Assembly: GCA_013289795.1 (NCBI GenBank)
Contig: JABCZH010000005.1
Location: 124,001-188,000 of the forward strand
Direction: 5' to 3'
From: Acidobacteriota bacterium
GTDB taxonomy: Bacteria > Acidobacteriota > Terriglobia > Terriglobales > Acidobacteriaceae
Length of the DNA: 64,000 bases
Shown: positions 16,943 to 24,632 of the stretch, in pieces
Numbering within the stretch: position 1 is the stretch's first letter
How the letters are laid out: every line of letters begins with the position of its first letter
The notes under the pieces: generated by a model
Databases searched by the model: none
The model's input: only the letters and a program-made list of their open reading frames with translations
What the model was told of the DNA's origin: nothing
Position numbers and translations under genes: made by a program

Positions 16943-18082
16943 ATGTTGGCAGCCAAGAGATTTATTCTCGCCAGTCTGATGTCTTTCTTCACCTTGGGAG
17001 TGGCTTTTGCCGGCCAGAATCCTGGCCCCCCGGCAATTCCTACCGTGGTGTCGGTGACTCAACTTGGCACCATTCAGCAGAATAAAGTCATTTATGGCCG
17101 GGACGGCACGTTCAGCGCGCTCATTGATGGCAAGTCGGTTTGGACGTTCGGCGACACACCGATGTCAGTGCCGGGGGTGCTGGACGATTTCTGGGACGAC
17201 AATTCTCTGTCCTGGACTACGAATCTGGATGCTTCCAGGGGCATCAACCTCGATCACGACCTGTTGGATAGTACGGGCGCGCCTGCGGAGTTCCTGCCGT
17301 ATCTTCCCTGGGAGCGAAAGTACAACTACGAACACGACAAGAACCACTGCACCGTGAGGCCTTGTGGCGCGGAGTTCGCGATGTGGGATGGCCCGGTGGT
17401 CAACGATGCGGCCAGAAATCGCGTGCTCTTTTACTACTACGAACTGTGTCGCGGCGTGCCGGGCATGAAGGGATGGGACACGGTGGGAGGGGGGATCGCC
17501 GTCTATACACCCGGGAAAGGCATCACCCGGCCCATCGAAAATCCAGGAAGCAAGACTCCGACGCTGATGTGGGGGCCGAAAGATGTGCAGTACAACTCAG
17601 GTGCGCTGGTGGTGGATGACACCGTGTATTCCTATGGTTGTGTGCTCGGCTTTTTGGTACACAACTGCCAAGTGGCCAGAGTTCCGCTGGCGGGCATTTT
17701 AGACACCACGCAGTGGACCTATTACGCCGGAAATAATAATTGGAGTACGAACCCGGCGGATGCAGTCACAATTTTTCAGGGTGGCTCGGCGGCCAACCAA
17801 GTCTTTTACGACGCTTACCTCGGCCTGTATATGAACATTTACAATCCGACGCTGAACAATGACATGTATTTCATGGTTTCGTCGACGCCGTGGGGACCGT
17901 GGTCTGCGCCCACATTGTTGTTTAAGGGCGAGACGCCGTATAAGGGCAGCGTCAACTATACCGGGCAAGCGCACCCGGAGTTCGCGCAAGGTAATGGACA
18001 GACCGAGTATGTGACCTACGCCCACCCCACCGGATTTCTGCGCGAGGATCTGCCGTTGGTCCAGGTGGTGTTTGGAAAGTAG
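16943..18082 (+). CDS. Secreted DUF4185-type protein
   Basis: A 379-residue exported protein. The signal peptide (about residues 1-23, ending AFAG) is followed by a repeat-rich domain resembling the DUF4185 five-bladed propeller related to glycoside hydrolases: it contains YGRDGTFSALIDGKSVWTFGDT near the start and the WGPWSAP and YTGQAHPEF segments near the end. An enzymatic role on external polysaccharide is possible but no catalytic residues can be named. The ATG at 16943 is preceded by AGGAG with five bases between; a GTG at 16910 is less likely. It sits between trpE and trpG, and its function gives no obvious link to tryptophan synthesis. Confidence 0.72.
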   Translation: MLAAKRFILASLMSFFTLGVAFAGQNPGPPAIPTVVSVTQLGTIQQNKVIYGRDGTFSALIDGKSVWTFGDTPMSVPGVLDDFWDDNSLSWTTNLDASRGINLDHDLLDSTGAPAEFLPYLPWERKYNYEHDKNHCTVRPCGAEFAMWDGPVVNDAARNRVLFYYYELCRGVPGMKGWDTVGGGIAVYTPGKGITRPIENPGSKTPTLMWGPKDVQYNSGALVVDDTVYSYGCVLGFLVHNCQVARVPLAGILDTTQWTYYAGNNNWSTNPADAVTIFQGGSAANQVFYDAYLGLYMNIYNPTLNNDMYFMVSSTPWGPWSAPTLLFKGETPYKGSVNYTGQAHPEFAQGNGQTEYVTYAHPTGFLREDLPLVQVVFGK

Positions 18083-18134
18083 CGGTGGACACTGCGAAGG
18101 TAGAGACACCGTCGGCAGGACGTTCGGCGCTACA

Positions 18135-18716
18135 TCACCCGGTGACTGCCAAGAAATTTCGGATCAACTGCTTTCCCTCGGTAGTCAGCACGCTTTCCGG
18201 ATGGAACTGCACCCCCTCAACAGGAAACTGGCGGTGGCGCAAGCCCATGATGGTGCGGGACCCGACTCCGTCAGCGGTCCAGGCACTGACTTCGAGGTCC
18301 TCCGGCAGATTCTCTTCTCGCACGATGAGCGAGTGATAACGGGTCGCGGTCAGAGGCGAGGGTAGACCGCGAAAGATGGTGTTGCCATCGTGCTGCACTG
18401 CGCTGGTCTTGCCGTGCATTAGTTTTGGGGCGCGGACGACTTCGCCGCCGAAGGCCGCGCCGATGGCTTGATGTCCGAGGCAGACCCCCAGAATCGGGAG
18501 CTTGCCGGCAAAATGGCGAATGAGTTCGATGCTGATGCCGGCTTCATTCGGAGTGCAGGGGCCGGGAGAGACGAGGATGCGTTCGGGATGCATCGCTTCT
18601 ACATCGGTAACGGTTACTTGATCGTTACGGCGGACCTCGACCTCCGCACCCAGTTCGCCGAGGTATTGGACCAGGTTGTAGGTAAAGGAATCGTAGTTGT
18701 CGAGGACGAAGACCAT
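18135..18716 (-). CDS. trpG: Anthranilate synthase component II (glutamine amidotransferase)
   Basis: This 193-residue class I glutaminase supplies ammonia to TrpE and may be shared with PabB. It has the start [19 protein letters not shown], the oxyanion [11 protein letters not shown] (about residue 52), the nucleophile Cys in [10 protein letters not shown] (about 80) and the His/Glu pair in [11 protein letters not shown] (about 170), all diagnostic. The gene is on the minus strand, convergent with the DUF4185 gene and divergent from the PilZ gene. It is thus separated from and opposite to trpE, which is unusual since the two are normally adjacent or fused. Confidence 0.92.
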   Translation of the reverse strand: MVFVLDNYDSFTYNLVQYLGELGAEVEVRRNDQVTVTDVEAMHPERILVSPGPCTPNEAGISIELIRHFAGKLPILGVCLGHQAIGAAFGGEVVRAPKLMHGKTSAVQHDGNTIFRGLPSPLTATRYHSLIVREENLPEDLEVSAWTADGVGSRTIMGLRHRQFPVEGVQFHPESVLTTEGKQLIRNFLAVTG

Positions 18717-18779
18717 GGGCCTAGAGAACAGCTTACATCAGGGCTAATTCGAGCCGGGAGGAGTGCCCTCAAGTACAGC

Positions 18780-18808
18780 TTGACACAAGGGTGCCGACAC
18801 GCCATGCT
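18780..18808 (+). promoter_or_regulatory. Promoter of the PilZ gene
   Basis: A perfect TTGACA (18780-18785), a 17-base spacer and CATGCT (18803-18808) give a predicted start near 18815. This excludes the upstream ATG at 18804 as the translation start. Confidence 0.6.
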
Positions 18809-18827
18809 ACAGACTTCCGGAGGGGTC

Positions 18828-19160
18828 ATGGCCGAGACCACGCAGGACAATAAGCGGGCCACGCGCAGGTTTGCGTTGCGGCTGCCGGTGTCCGTGTCGT
18901 ACGCCAACGATGGAGCGCAGGAGAAGGCTGCCCAGACCCGCGATGTGAGCGCGCGCGGCATCTGCTTCTATGTGGATTCGGCAATCACCGCCGGCTCAGC
19001 CATCGAGTTTACCCTGACCCTGCCGCCGGAGATCACGCTGACCGAGAGTATTCGGGTCCGCTGCAAGGGCAAAGTGGTGCGAGTGGACGATGGCGGCCCC
19101 GATGGCAAGGTCGCCGTGGCGGCGGTGATCGACGAATACGAATTTCTCTCCGAACCTTAG
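18828..19160 (+). CDS. PilZ-domain protein
   Basis: A 110-residue single-domain PilZ protein, a probable cyclic di-GMP receptor. After a short polar start, RRFALRLPVSVSY (about residues 13-25) carries the arginine-containing first motif in an altered form. DVSARGICFYVD (about 43) matches the D-S-x-G-G type motif with Gly-to-Arg/Ala changes. The end of the barrel is KGKVVRVDDGG. The partial loss of the RxxxR and DxSxxG residues means c-di-GMP binding is not assured. GGAGGGG precedes the ATG and a good promoter lies upstream. It is divergent from trpG. Confidence 0.75.
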   Translation: MAETTQDNKRATRRFALRLPVSVSYANDGAQEKAAQTRDVSARGICFYVDSAITAGSAIEFTLTLPPEITLTESIRVRCKGKVVRVDDGGPDGKVAVAAVIDEYEFLSEP

Positions 19161-19164
19161 GCTG

Positions 19165-19205
19165 AAAAAGCCAGTTCTCGGTTTCTGGTTCTCAGTTCCC
19201 GGTTG
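19165..19205. repeat. Low-complexity GGTTTCTGGTTCTCAGTT repeat
   Basis: A short run of near-tandem TTCTCGG/TTCTGG/TTCTCAG units between the PilZ and AMIN genes. The same type of sequence is found at 25573-25608 between sppA and the lipid kinase gene. It has no ORF and its role is unknown. Confidence 0.45.
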
Positions 19206-19285
19206 GATTCTCTACCTTCGTGCGTCACACAGTACTTCTGTCGGACCTAACCCAGTGGTATCGTTGGTTCAGGACTGGTCCCCAC

Positions 19286-20533
19286 ATGAGGCTTCTGCAG
19301 TTCATTGGCGCGCTGCTGTTGATACCAGCGGCGGCGGCGCAGTCGGGTCCGAAATTGTTAGCCAGCTCAGAAAATCCTGCTGTCGTTCGCTCGGTTCAAC
19401 CATTGTCGGGACCGAACGGGCCGGTGGTCGAAGTCATCTCCAACCGGCCGCTAGTTCCGGCTATCAGCAAGCTGGACAATCCACCACGCCTGGTCATTGA
19501 TCTGCCCAATGCGCGCTTGGCGGGGCACGAAAAGCGGCTCGACCTGCGGGGCAGCGAAATTAATGGCGTGCGGCTGAGCCAGTTTCAACAGAATCCGCCA
19601 GTGGCGCGGATTGTGGTGGACTTGAGCAAGCCCGTCACCTACACCTGGGATGCGGCGGGAAACCGGCTGATGGTTCGTTTGCACTCGATCGAGGAGGCAG
19701 TTAAGGCTGTTCCTACTCCAGCTATTACGCGCGAGGTCTTGCCGGCATCGGGCGTTTCGGGTGGAGTCATGCTGGCGGGAAGCCGGGTGGCTACGGGATC
19801 GGCGGTGACGGCTGGGGCGGATACAGCGGTTTTACGTCTGGGACGCGGCGGCGAAATATTGGTTTGTCCCAGGACCACGGTTTCGGTGACCAGTTCGCAG
19901 AACGGGCGCGCGTTGATGCTGGGCATGAGCACCGGAGCCTTGGAAGCGCACTATTCTCTGGACACGGCTGCGGATTCGATTCTCACGCCCGACTTCCGCA
20001 TCCTGCTGGCGGGGCCGGGGGAATTTCACTATGGGGTGAGCGCGGACTCGCATGGCGATACCTGCATCCAGGCGTTACCGGGAAATACGGCGGTGGTGAT
20101 TGTGTCGGAGCTATTGGGGGATGGTACATACCAGGTGAAGGCCACGCAGCAGGTGATGTTTCTTTCGGGAAAGCTGAGTTTGGTGGAGACTGCGGCGCCG
20201 ATGAATTGCGGTTGCCCGCCAACCACGCCACCACTGACGCTGGCTTCTGCCGACGCACCGTCAAACTCAGGAAAGCCTGTCTCAGGATCAGAGACCGCGG
20301 CGCTTCCAGCGTCCAAGCCCAACGACATTCATGTGCAGGTGGATGTGCCCATGGTGTTTCGCGCCAGCGATCCGCCGCCAGCCCGGCCGGCGCCCACAGA
20401 CGAAGCCAGGTTGCTTCCGCTACGAGACATGCCGGCGCCAGTTCCTTTCGAAGCCATGGTCGTGCCCCCCAAGCCCGTGCATCACGGTTTCTTTGGCAAA
20501 CTCAAAGGCTTCTTTTCTGCCGTCTTTGGTTAG
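19286..20533 (+). CDS. AMIN-domain, FecR-like exported protein
   Basis: A 415-residue exported protein. A signal peptide (about residues 1-18, ending AAAA) is followed by an AMIN domain (about 40-115, with PRLVIDLPNARL and PVARIVVDLSKPVTY), a type linked to peptidoglycan or secretin targeting. Next is a FecR-like beta region (about 150-285, GRGGEILVCPRTTVSVT, LLAGPGEFHYGV) and a Pro/Ala-rich tail. The AMIN domain suggests a place at the cell envelope, for example near type IV pilus or secretin machinery, but no such genes are adjacent. A GTG at 19220 is in frame; the ATG at 19286 is preferred because it places the signal peptide at the amino terminus. Confidence 0.7.
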   Translation: MRLLQFIGALLLIPAAAAQSGPKLLASSENPAVVRSVQPLSGPNGPVVEVISNRPLVPAISKLDNPPRLVIDLPNARLAGHEKRLDLRGSEINGVRLSQFQQNPPVARIVVDLSKPVTYTWDAAGNRLMVRLHSIEEAVKAVPTPAITREVLPASGVSGGVMLAGSRVATGSAVTAGADTAVLRLGRGGEILVCPRTTVSVTSSQNGRALMLGMSTGALEAHYSLDTAADSILTPDFRILLAGPGEFHYGVSADSHGDTCIQALPGNTAVVIVSELLGDGTYQVKATQQVMFLSGKLSLVETAAPMNCGCPPTTPPLTLASADAPSNSGKPVSGSETAALPASKPNDIHVQVDVPMVFRASDPPPARPAPTDEARLLPLRDMPAPVPFEAMVVPPKPVHHGFFGKLKGFFSAVFG

Positions 20534-20561
20534 ACGAAGGCGTGGGCTAGCACGGTCAGGC

Positions 20562-20855
20562 TTATCTTCGCCGCAAGTTCTTGGCCAGGGGACTTACGCG
20601 GTCGCGCACGTCCTCGGCAAATTCGGCGCCCCGTTCAAGCACTTCTTCGGCGGCATCGCGTGCGTCTTCGGTCCAGTCCTCGACGGTTTCGCGAGCGTCA
20701 TCGTATTTGCGCCGCAAATCCTTTCGTATCTGCTTGCCGGCTTTGGGGGCGAACAGCAGTCCGAGCAACGCACCCGCGCCCAGCCCGATCATCAGGAACG
20801 TAATGGCTGTGTTGCTGCGGTTTCCTTCGGAAACTTCATATTTTCCTACGCGCAT
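20562..20855 (-). CDS. YtxH-domain membrane protein
   Basis: A 97-residue protein with one membrane helix (about residues 18-36) that ends in the YtxH signature GALLGLLFAPKAGKQIRKDL. A long amphipathic helix of alternating acid and base residues (about 45-97) follows, a likely coiled coil. YtxH proteins are general-stress or envelope-associated in Firmicutes and are common in Acidobacteriota; the molecular function is unknown. GAGG lies eight bases before the ATG. The gene converges on the AMIN-domain gene. Confidence 0.8.
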   Translation of the reverse strand: MRVGKYEVSEGNRSNTAITFLMIGLGAGALLGLLFAPKAGKQIRKDLRRKYDDARETVEDWTEDARDAAEEVLERGAEFAEDVRDRVSPLAKNLRRR

Positions 20856-21073
20856 AAAAACACCTCTTCAGATGAAATTCAACCTATGCCTGGAACCATT
20901 CTATTCCCCTTGGGGACGGAAGATCAGGTAACCAGAGTTTCCCGCTGCTCAGGATTTTCCCTCTTGCCCCAAGTGCGTGTAAAATAAAGCTTTCGAGCCT
21001 TGTGTCTGGCGGAAAATGTGGCCTGTCCGCGTCTGCCAGCCAGCCGCCATCAAATTAAGGAGTTTTTTCAGCA

Positions 21074-21637
21074 ATGGCTATTCCTGCGACCCAGCTTCGC
21101 CCCGGCATGATCATCAAGCACAATAATGATCTGCATTCGGTTTTCAGTGTCGAACACCGTACTCCCGGCAACTTGCGCGCCTTTATTCAGGCCAAATTGC
21201 GCAATCTGCGCACCGGCGCCATGTTCGAGCACCGCTTCCGCTCGCCTGATCCCATTGAAAAGATCAACGTGGACGAGCAGGAAATGGAATTCCTCTACGC
21301 CGACGGCGACAGCTACTACTTCATGGACACCACCAATTTCGAGCAGACCCATTTGACCAAGGAGATCCTGGGTGATGCGGTGGATTACCTAACCCCGAAT
21401 CTCCAGATTCAGGTTGAGTTTTTCGATGGCAAGGCGGTAGGCATCGAGCTGCCGCAGACGGTGATCCTCACGGTGGTAGAAACCGAGCCTGGGCTCAAGA
21501 GCGCGACCGCTTCGAGCGTCACCAAGGCCGCCAAGACGGAGACTGGGCTGGTGGTGCAAGTGCCTCCGTTCATCAACGAGGGCGAGAAGATCAAGGTAGA
21601 TACGGCAGAGGGCGTGTATCTGTCGAGAGCGCAGTAA
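21074..21637 (+). CDS. efp: Translation elongation factor P
   Basis: EF-P binds between the P and E sites and relieves ribosome stalling at proline runs. The 187-residue protein has the three expected domains: KOW-like (1-64), OB (65-127) and carboxyl OB (130-187, with GLVVQVPPFINEGEKIKVDTAEGVYLSRA). The tip loop reads TPGNLRAF. The residue at the place of the modified Lys34 of E. coli is Asn33, so it cannot be beta-lysylated or rhamnosylated at this position. AAGGAG lies before the ATG and a TAAAAT box is at about 20981. It is followed closely by acyP and apt. Confidence 0.95.
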   Translation: MAIPATQLRPGMIIKHNNDLHSVFSVEHRTPGNLRAFIQAKLRNLRTGAMFEHRFRSPDPIEKINVDEQEMEFLYADGDSYYFMDTTNFEQTHLTKEILGDAVDYLTPNLQIQVEFFDGKAVGIELPQTVILTVVETEPGLKSATASSVTKAAKTETGLVVQVPPFINEGEKIKVDTAEGVYLSRAQ

Positions 21638-21656
21638 AGTCTGTACTTCAACAATC

Positions 21657-21959
21657 GTGGTCGCTGCGGAACAATCCGTTACTCAAGCCCGCCGCTTTCT
21701 GGTGCGGGGACGCGTCCAAGGTGTAGGATTCCGCTGGTTTGTGGAGCGGGAGGCGCACGTCCTCGGAATCGCCGGGTGGGTGCGCAACAACGCTGACAGT
21801 AGCGTGGAAGTGCTGGCCATGGGAACCCGCGATCAACTCTCTGGGTTGCGATCGCGCTTGCAGCAGGGGCCGCGGGCCGCGCGCGTGGATGACGTTGAAG
21901 AGCATGAGGCCAAGCCAGTCGCCGGTCTGACCACATTTCGCATTGAAGGAGCCTGGTAA
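21657..21959 (+). CDS. acyP: Acylphosphatase
   Basis: A 100-residue enzyme that hydrolyses acylphosphates such as carbamoyl- or 1,3-bisphosphoglycerate. The family motifs are plain: [16 protein letters not shown] with the phosphate-binding Arg (about residues 13-28) and [15 protein letters not shown] with the catalytic Asn (about residue 44). The start is GTG with no Shine-Dalgarno, 19 bases after efp. The TAA stop overlaps the ATG of apt (TAATG), so acyP and apt are translationally coupled. Confidence 0.92.
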   Translation: MVAAEQSVTQARRFLVRGRVQGVGFRWFVEREAHVLGIAGWVRNNADSSVEVLAMGTRDQLSGLRSRLQQGPRAARVDDVEEHEAKPVAGLTTFRIEGAW

Positions 21960-22519
21960 TGTCAACCAAGGTCGCATCGATCAAGCCGGAAATGAATTGC
22001 GAGCCGCTGAAGAAGCTGATTCGCGAAGTCCCCGATTTCCCGAAGCAGGGGATTCTGTTTTATGACATCACCACACTGCTAAAAGACAAGCGCGGCTTTG
22101 CCATGCTGATCGATGCGTTGTCCGAACATTACATCAACAAAGACGTCGATCTGGTGCTGGGGATGGAGGCGCGCGGGTTCATCTTCGCGCCCGCGCTGGC
22201 CTACCGCCTGAATGCCGGGTTTGTCCCCGTGCGCAAGCCGGGCAAGCTGCCTGCTGCCACGGCCAAGTACGGCTATGCGCTGGAATACGGGACGAATACG
22301 CTTGAGGTCCACAAAGACGCGATCCAGCCCGGACAGCGGGTGCTGATCGTGGATGACTTGTTGGCGACCGGCGGGACCGCAGAAGCGACCACCAAGCTCG
22401 CGGCGTCGCTGGGTGCGAAGATTGCCGGTTTGAGCTTTGTGGTGGAGTTGGATTTTCTTAAGGGTCGCGACAAGCTAAAGCAGTACGACGTGTTCTCGCT
22501 TTTACACTACGACAAGTAG
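21959..22519 (+). CDS. apt: Adenine phosphoribosyltransferase
   Basis: Apt salvages adenine with phosphoribosyl pyrophosphate to make AMP. The 186-residue protein has the expected length plus a 10-residue amino extension. It has [17 protein letters not shown] near the start, [15 protein letters not shown] (about residue 65), the substrate loop KPGKLP (about 92) and the PRPP-binding [16 protein letters not shown] (about 125). The ATG overlaps the stop of acyP. The gene is the last of the efp-acyP-apt group. Confidence 0.95.
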   Translation: MSTKVASIKPEMNCEPLKKLIREVPDFPKQGILFYDITTLLKDKRGFAMLIDALSEHYINKDVDLVLGMEARGFIFAPALAYRLNAGFVPVRKPGKLPAATAKYGYALEYGTNTLEVHKDAIQPGQRVLIVDDLLATGGTAEATTKLAASLGAKIAGLSFVVELDFLKGRDKLKQYDVFSLLHYDK

Positions 22520-22731
22520 CGCGATCTCAGAAGACGCGCCAGCGCGATGATCGCCATCCAACCGGCCGCGCTGATCGCCGCGATCGTAACCAACCCCAAG
22601 ACCCGGTCCCATGGACTCGATTGCTCAACCCTGTCTTCTTCAGCAAGAACCGAGATGATTTCTAGGAAACTGGGGCTTCCCGCCATTGCCTCGAAAGCTC
22701 CCGGCTGCGAAACCTGCCATTGTGTGCCCAT
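22507..22731 (-). CDS. Small membrane protein, function unknown
   Basis: A 74-residue reading frame with a polar first half and one membrane helix near the end (about residues 46-66), followed by a basic RLLRSRYLS tail. It converges on apt and overlaps its last 13 bases. There is no clear Shine-Dalgarno before the ATG. I do not recognise the family. The positive-inside tail makes it a reasonable gene, but an accidental frame is possible. Bases 22732-22815 upstream show nothing I can name. Confidence 0.4.
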   Translation of the reverse strand: MGTQWQVSQPGAFEAMAGSPSFLEIISVLAEEDRVEQSSPWDRVLGLVTIAAISAAGWMAIIALARLLRSRYLS

Positions 22732-22815
22732 ACAGACTTGGATGTGGGGCCGCGGGGATGGTTACGCTGCGGGTTGTAACCTTTTCGTCAAAACTACGTG
22801 ACAAATCTGCCGATT

Positions 22816-23322
22816 TTATCGGTTCGAAGCACTCCCGGAAATGGCCGCGGGATCACCTGTTTGATGCTCCGCAATCTGAAAGCGCAGGAACTGGTGAATT
22901 GCGGTTAGCGCTTCGGCATTTGCAGTCTGAATTGTCACCTTCCCACCAGCATCCTTTGCCTGGAATTGGTAATGAATCTGATCGCGCAGGGCGATCATTG
23001 TGGGTACGCCGGGCGGGTTGGTGTCGTGGATAAGCATCGGGGCCTTGAAGTCACCGGCGGCAAACATCTTCGCGATGTGTGAGAGATGCATACGGATCAT
23101 GTCGCGGCTGTCGGTATCTTTCGGATCGTCCGCCAATACCTCAATTGCTCCTCCGTCGTTGTAGAGGAGGAAATGATGGGTTGTCTTTTCATGGGAGAAG
23201 CCCATGACTTGGTCGCCGCGTTGATTTAGTGTGGCATGATGGTCGGCGGGAGTTTCATTTTGCTGACCCGGGACTACCATAGCGAGAATTAGCACTGCAA
23301 GTACGGTTGCGGTTGTTTTCAT
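22816..23322 (-). CDS. Secreted hypothetical protein in a MerR operon
   Basis: A 168-residue protein with a cleavable signal peptide (about residues 1-19, ending VPGQ). The mature part is rich in His (for example DHHATLNQRG and EKTTHHFLLY) and lacks Cys. The segment RGDQVMGFSHEKTTHHFLLY and a later AMLIALRDQIHYQF-like region suggest a small alpha/beta domain of unknown role. The ATG overlaps the TGA of the MerR gene (ATGA), with AGGAG upstream, so it is the second gene of that operon. Control by a MerR regulator suggests a response to a metal, thiol or drug. Confidence 0.7.
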   Translation of the reverse strand: MKTTATVLAVLILAMVVPGQQNETPADHHATLNQRGDQVMGFSHEKTTHHFLLYNDGGAIEVLADDPKDTDSRDMIRMHLSHIAKMFAAGDFKAPMLIHDTNPPGVPTMIALRDQIHYQFQAKDAGGKVTIQTANAEALTAIHQFLRFQIAEHQTGDPAAISGSASNR

Positions 23323-23780
23323 GATTTTCTCCTGCTGAGTTTTTCCTTGAATCGTGATTTCGTTTCGACTCGTATTAGCCCGTCGGGAAGGCTCTCCAAC
23401 AGTCGTGCTGGTTTTCCTTTGCCGCCGCGAGACAGGCGCAATTCCCAGTTCTGAAGGATCTGTTCCAGTTGCGCCCGCATGGCGGTCAGGTCCTTGATTT
23501 GACGTTTTACTTCTTCGAGCTTCGATGTGGCCAACTTCTGGGTATCACGACAGGGGAACTCGCCGGCCTCACGCATCTTCAGGAGGGTCCTCAATTCAGG
23601 CAGAGAGAATCCGATGGTTAACGCCCGGCGAATCAGGCGAACCCGGTCCAATGACTGGGAAGGATAGTCTCGATAGCCTCCGTTGGTGCGCGGTGGTTTG
23701 GACAACAGCCCCAGGCGCTCATAGTGGCGGAGAGCGTCTGTACTTATGCCGGTTCGTTGCGCAAGTTCTCCCGAGCGCAT
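23319..23780 (-). CDS. MerR-family transcriptional regulator
   Basis: A 153-residue regulator with the winged-helix domain at the start (MRSGELAQRTGISTDALRHYERLGLL) and a long dimerisation helix (about 80-125). A single Cys (EFPCRDTQKL, about residue 77) is placed near the metal-binding position of metal-sensing MerR proteins. The carboxyl part has no vicinal Cys pair, so the inducer is unclear. The ATG at 23780 gives the standard MerR start; a GTG at 23792 is possible. It overlaps the downstream secreted-protein gene by four bases and has a classic MerR operator in its own promoter, so autoregulation is expected. Confidence 0.88.
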   Translation of the reverse strand: MRSGELAQRTGISTDALRHYERLGLLSKPPRTNGGYRDYPSQSLDRVRLIRRALTIGFSLPELRTLLKMREAGEFPCRDTQKLATSKLEEVKRQIKDLTAMRAQLEQILQNWELRLSRGGKGKPARLLESLPDGLIRVETKSRFKEKLSRRKS

Positions 23781-23803
23781 GATTAGTTTCACCTTCGGGA
23801 AGG

Positions 23804-23835
23804 AGCTTACACCCTGGAACAGGTTCCAGGGTCAA
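23804..23835 (-). promoter_or_regulatory. MerR-type promoter/operator with a 20-base spacer
   Basis: On the minus strand TTGACC (23835-23830) and TAAGCT (23809-23804) are 20 bases apart, the overlong spacer that MerR proteins correct by twisting DNA. The spacer holds a perfect inverted repeat, ACCCTGGAAC-two bases-GTTCCAGGGT (23811-23832). It stands about 25 bases before the merR start. Confidence 0.88.
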
Positions 23836-23857
23836 GCGCAAAATAGAAGCTGCCGGG

Positions 23858-24115
23858 TCAGGCTTCGGTCACTGTGAGCCTGGCGTCTTTGGGTAGGTAA
23901 CTCTTTCGCCGGAACCAGTCTTCCATAGCGGCCTTCAAGCCGTCGAGAGGAACGTTTCGGCCGATTTCCATCACACCATCGGCGACGGGTAGGGTGTCGT
24001 CAAAGACGCTGGCGTTGGTGAAATTGCGCATGGAGAAGCTGTCCAGCCACTTCATGGGGCAGGGGAGGCGCTTACCGTTGTTGTCGTATTCCACGCGGAT
24101 CTTGCGGGCAAACAT
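23858..24115 (-). CDS. Hypothetical protein
   Basis: An 85-residue soluble reading frame with one Cys and a Trp-rich middle (KWLDSFSMRNFTN). No signal, membrane segment or known motif is visible. It has no Shine-Dalgarno; TTAAAT eight bases or so before the ATG could serve as a -10 box of a leaderless message. The gene lies on the same strand as its neighbours HU and merR. The codon use fits the window, which supports it, but I do not recognise a family. Confidence 0.5.
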   Translation of the reverse strand: MFARKIRVEYDNNGKRLPCPMKWLDSFSMRNFTNASVFDDTLPVADGVMEIGRNVPLDGLKAAMEDWFRRKSYLPKDARLTVTEA

Positions 24116-24126
24116 CGAAAAGATTT

Positions 24127-24155
24127 AACCACAGACGGCGCAGAGAAACACAGCG
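24127..24155. repeat. ACCACAGACGGCGCAGAG-type intergenic repeat
   Basis: A purine-rich ACCACAG/GCAGAGAAACACAG run between HU and the 85-residue gene. It resembles the runs at 188-249 and 33158-33213. Such sequences recur in intergenic DNA of this window; their function is unknown. Confidence 0.45.
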
Positions 24156-24159
24156 CGTC

Positions 24160-24480
24160 CTACGGAGCCGATGGAGCCGACGCCGGGGCGGCCGGTTCTC
24201 CCGCACCGGTATTCACCAGATCCTTCAATTCTTTGCTGGGCTTGAAGAAGGGAATCTTCTTAGCCGGTACTTCCACTCGATCGCCGGTTTTGGGATTGCG
24301 TCCCACGCGTGGCTTGCGTTGGCGGGTGCGGAAGCTGCCAAAACCGCGAATCTCGATCTTGTCGCCCACGCGGAGTGAGCGCACGATGCTGTCAAAAATG
24401 GTTTCGACGATGACTTCACTGTCTTTGCGAGTCAACTCCGCCAGCCGGGAGACCTCGTCGATCAAATCCGCTTTTGTCAT
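24160..24480 (-). CDS. HU/IHF-family DNA-binding protein
   Basis: A 106-residue histone-like protein that bends DNA and compacts the nucleoid. It has the complete HU fold (residues 1-90): MTKADLIDEVSRLAEL, the GDKIEIRGFGSF turn, the DNA-binding arm RQRKPRVGRNPKTGDRVEVPAKKIPFFKPSKELK with the intercalating Pro in RNPKTG. A 14-residue Ala/Pro-rich tail follows, an addition to the usual length. The Pro and flanking residues place it near the IHF/HU boundary. The 152 bases upstream to sppA hold no gene. Confidence 0.92.
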   Translation of the reverse strand: MTKADLIDEVSRLAELTRKDSEVIVETIFDSIVRSLRVGDKIEIRGFGSFRTRQRKPRVGRNPKTGDRVEVPAKKIPFFKPSKELKDLVNTGAGEPAAPASAPSAP

Positions 24481-24632
24481 ACGCTTATTCGCTCCGTGTC
24501 AGTGATTTCCCGTCCGCGTGGCTTTCCTGGGGAACCCAGGCTCCCGTGCCACACCGGGACACCCATAACCTTCTCAAATTTCAGGGGTTGTGCGCAAGTG
24601 GCTTGTAGTCGTCGGGGGTGGAGTCGAGCTTC

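Noticed and set aside
18468-18827. Amino-terminal extension of the PilZ protein
   Set aside because: It runs antisense through trpG, and a promoter with TTGACA lies at 18780-18808 after most of it.
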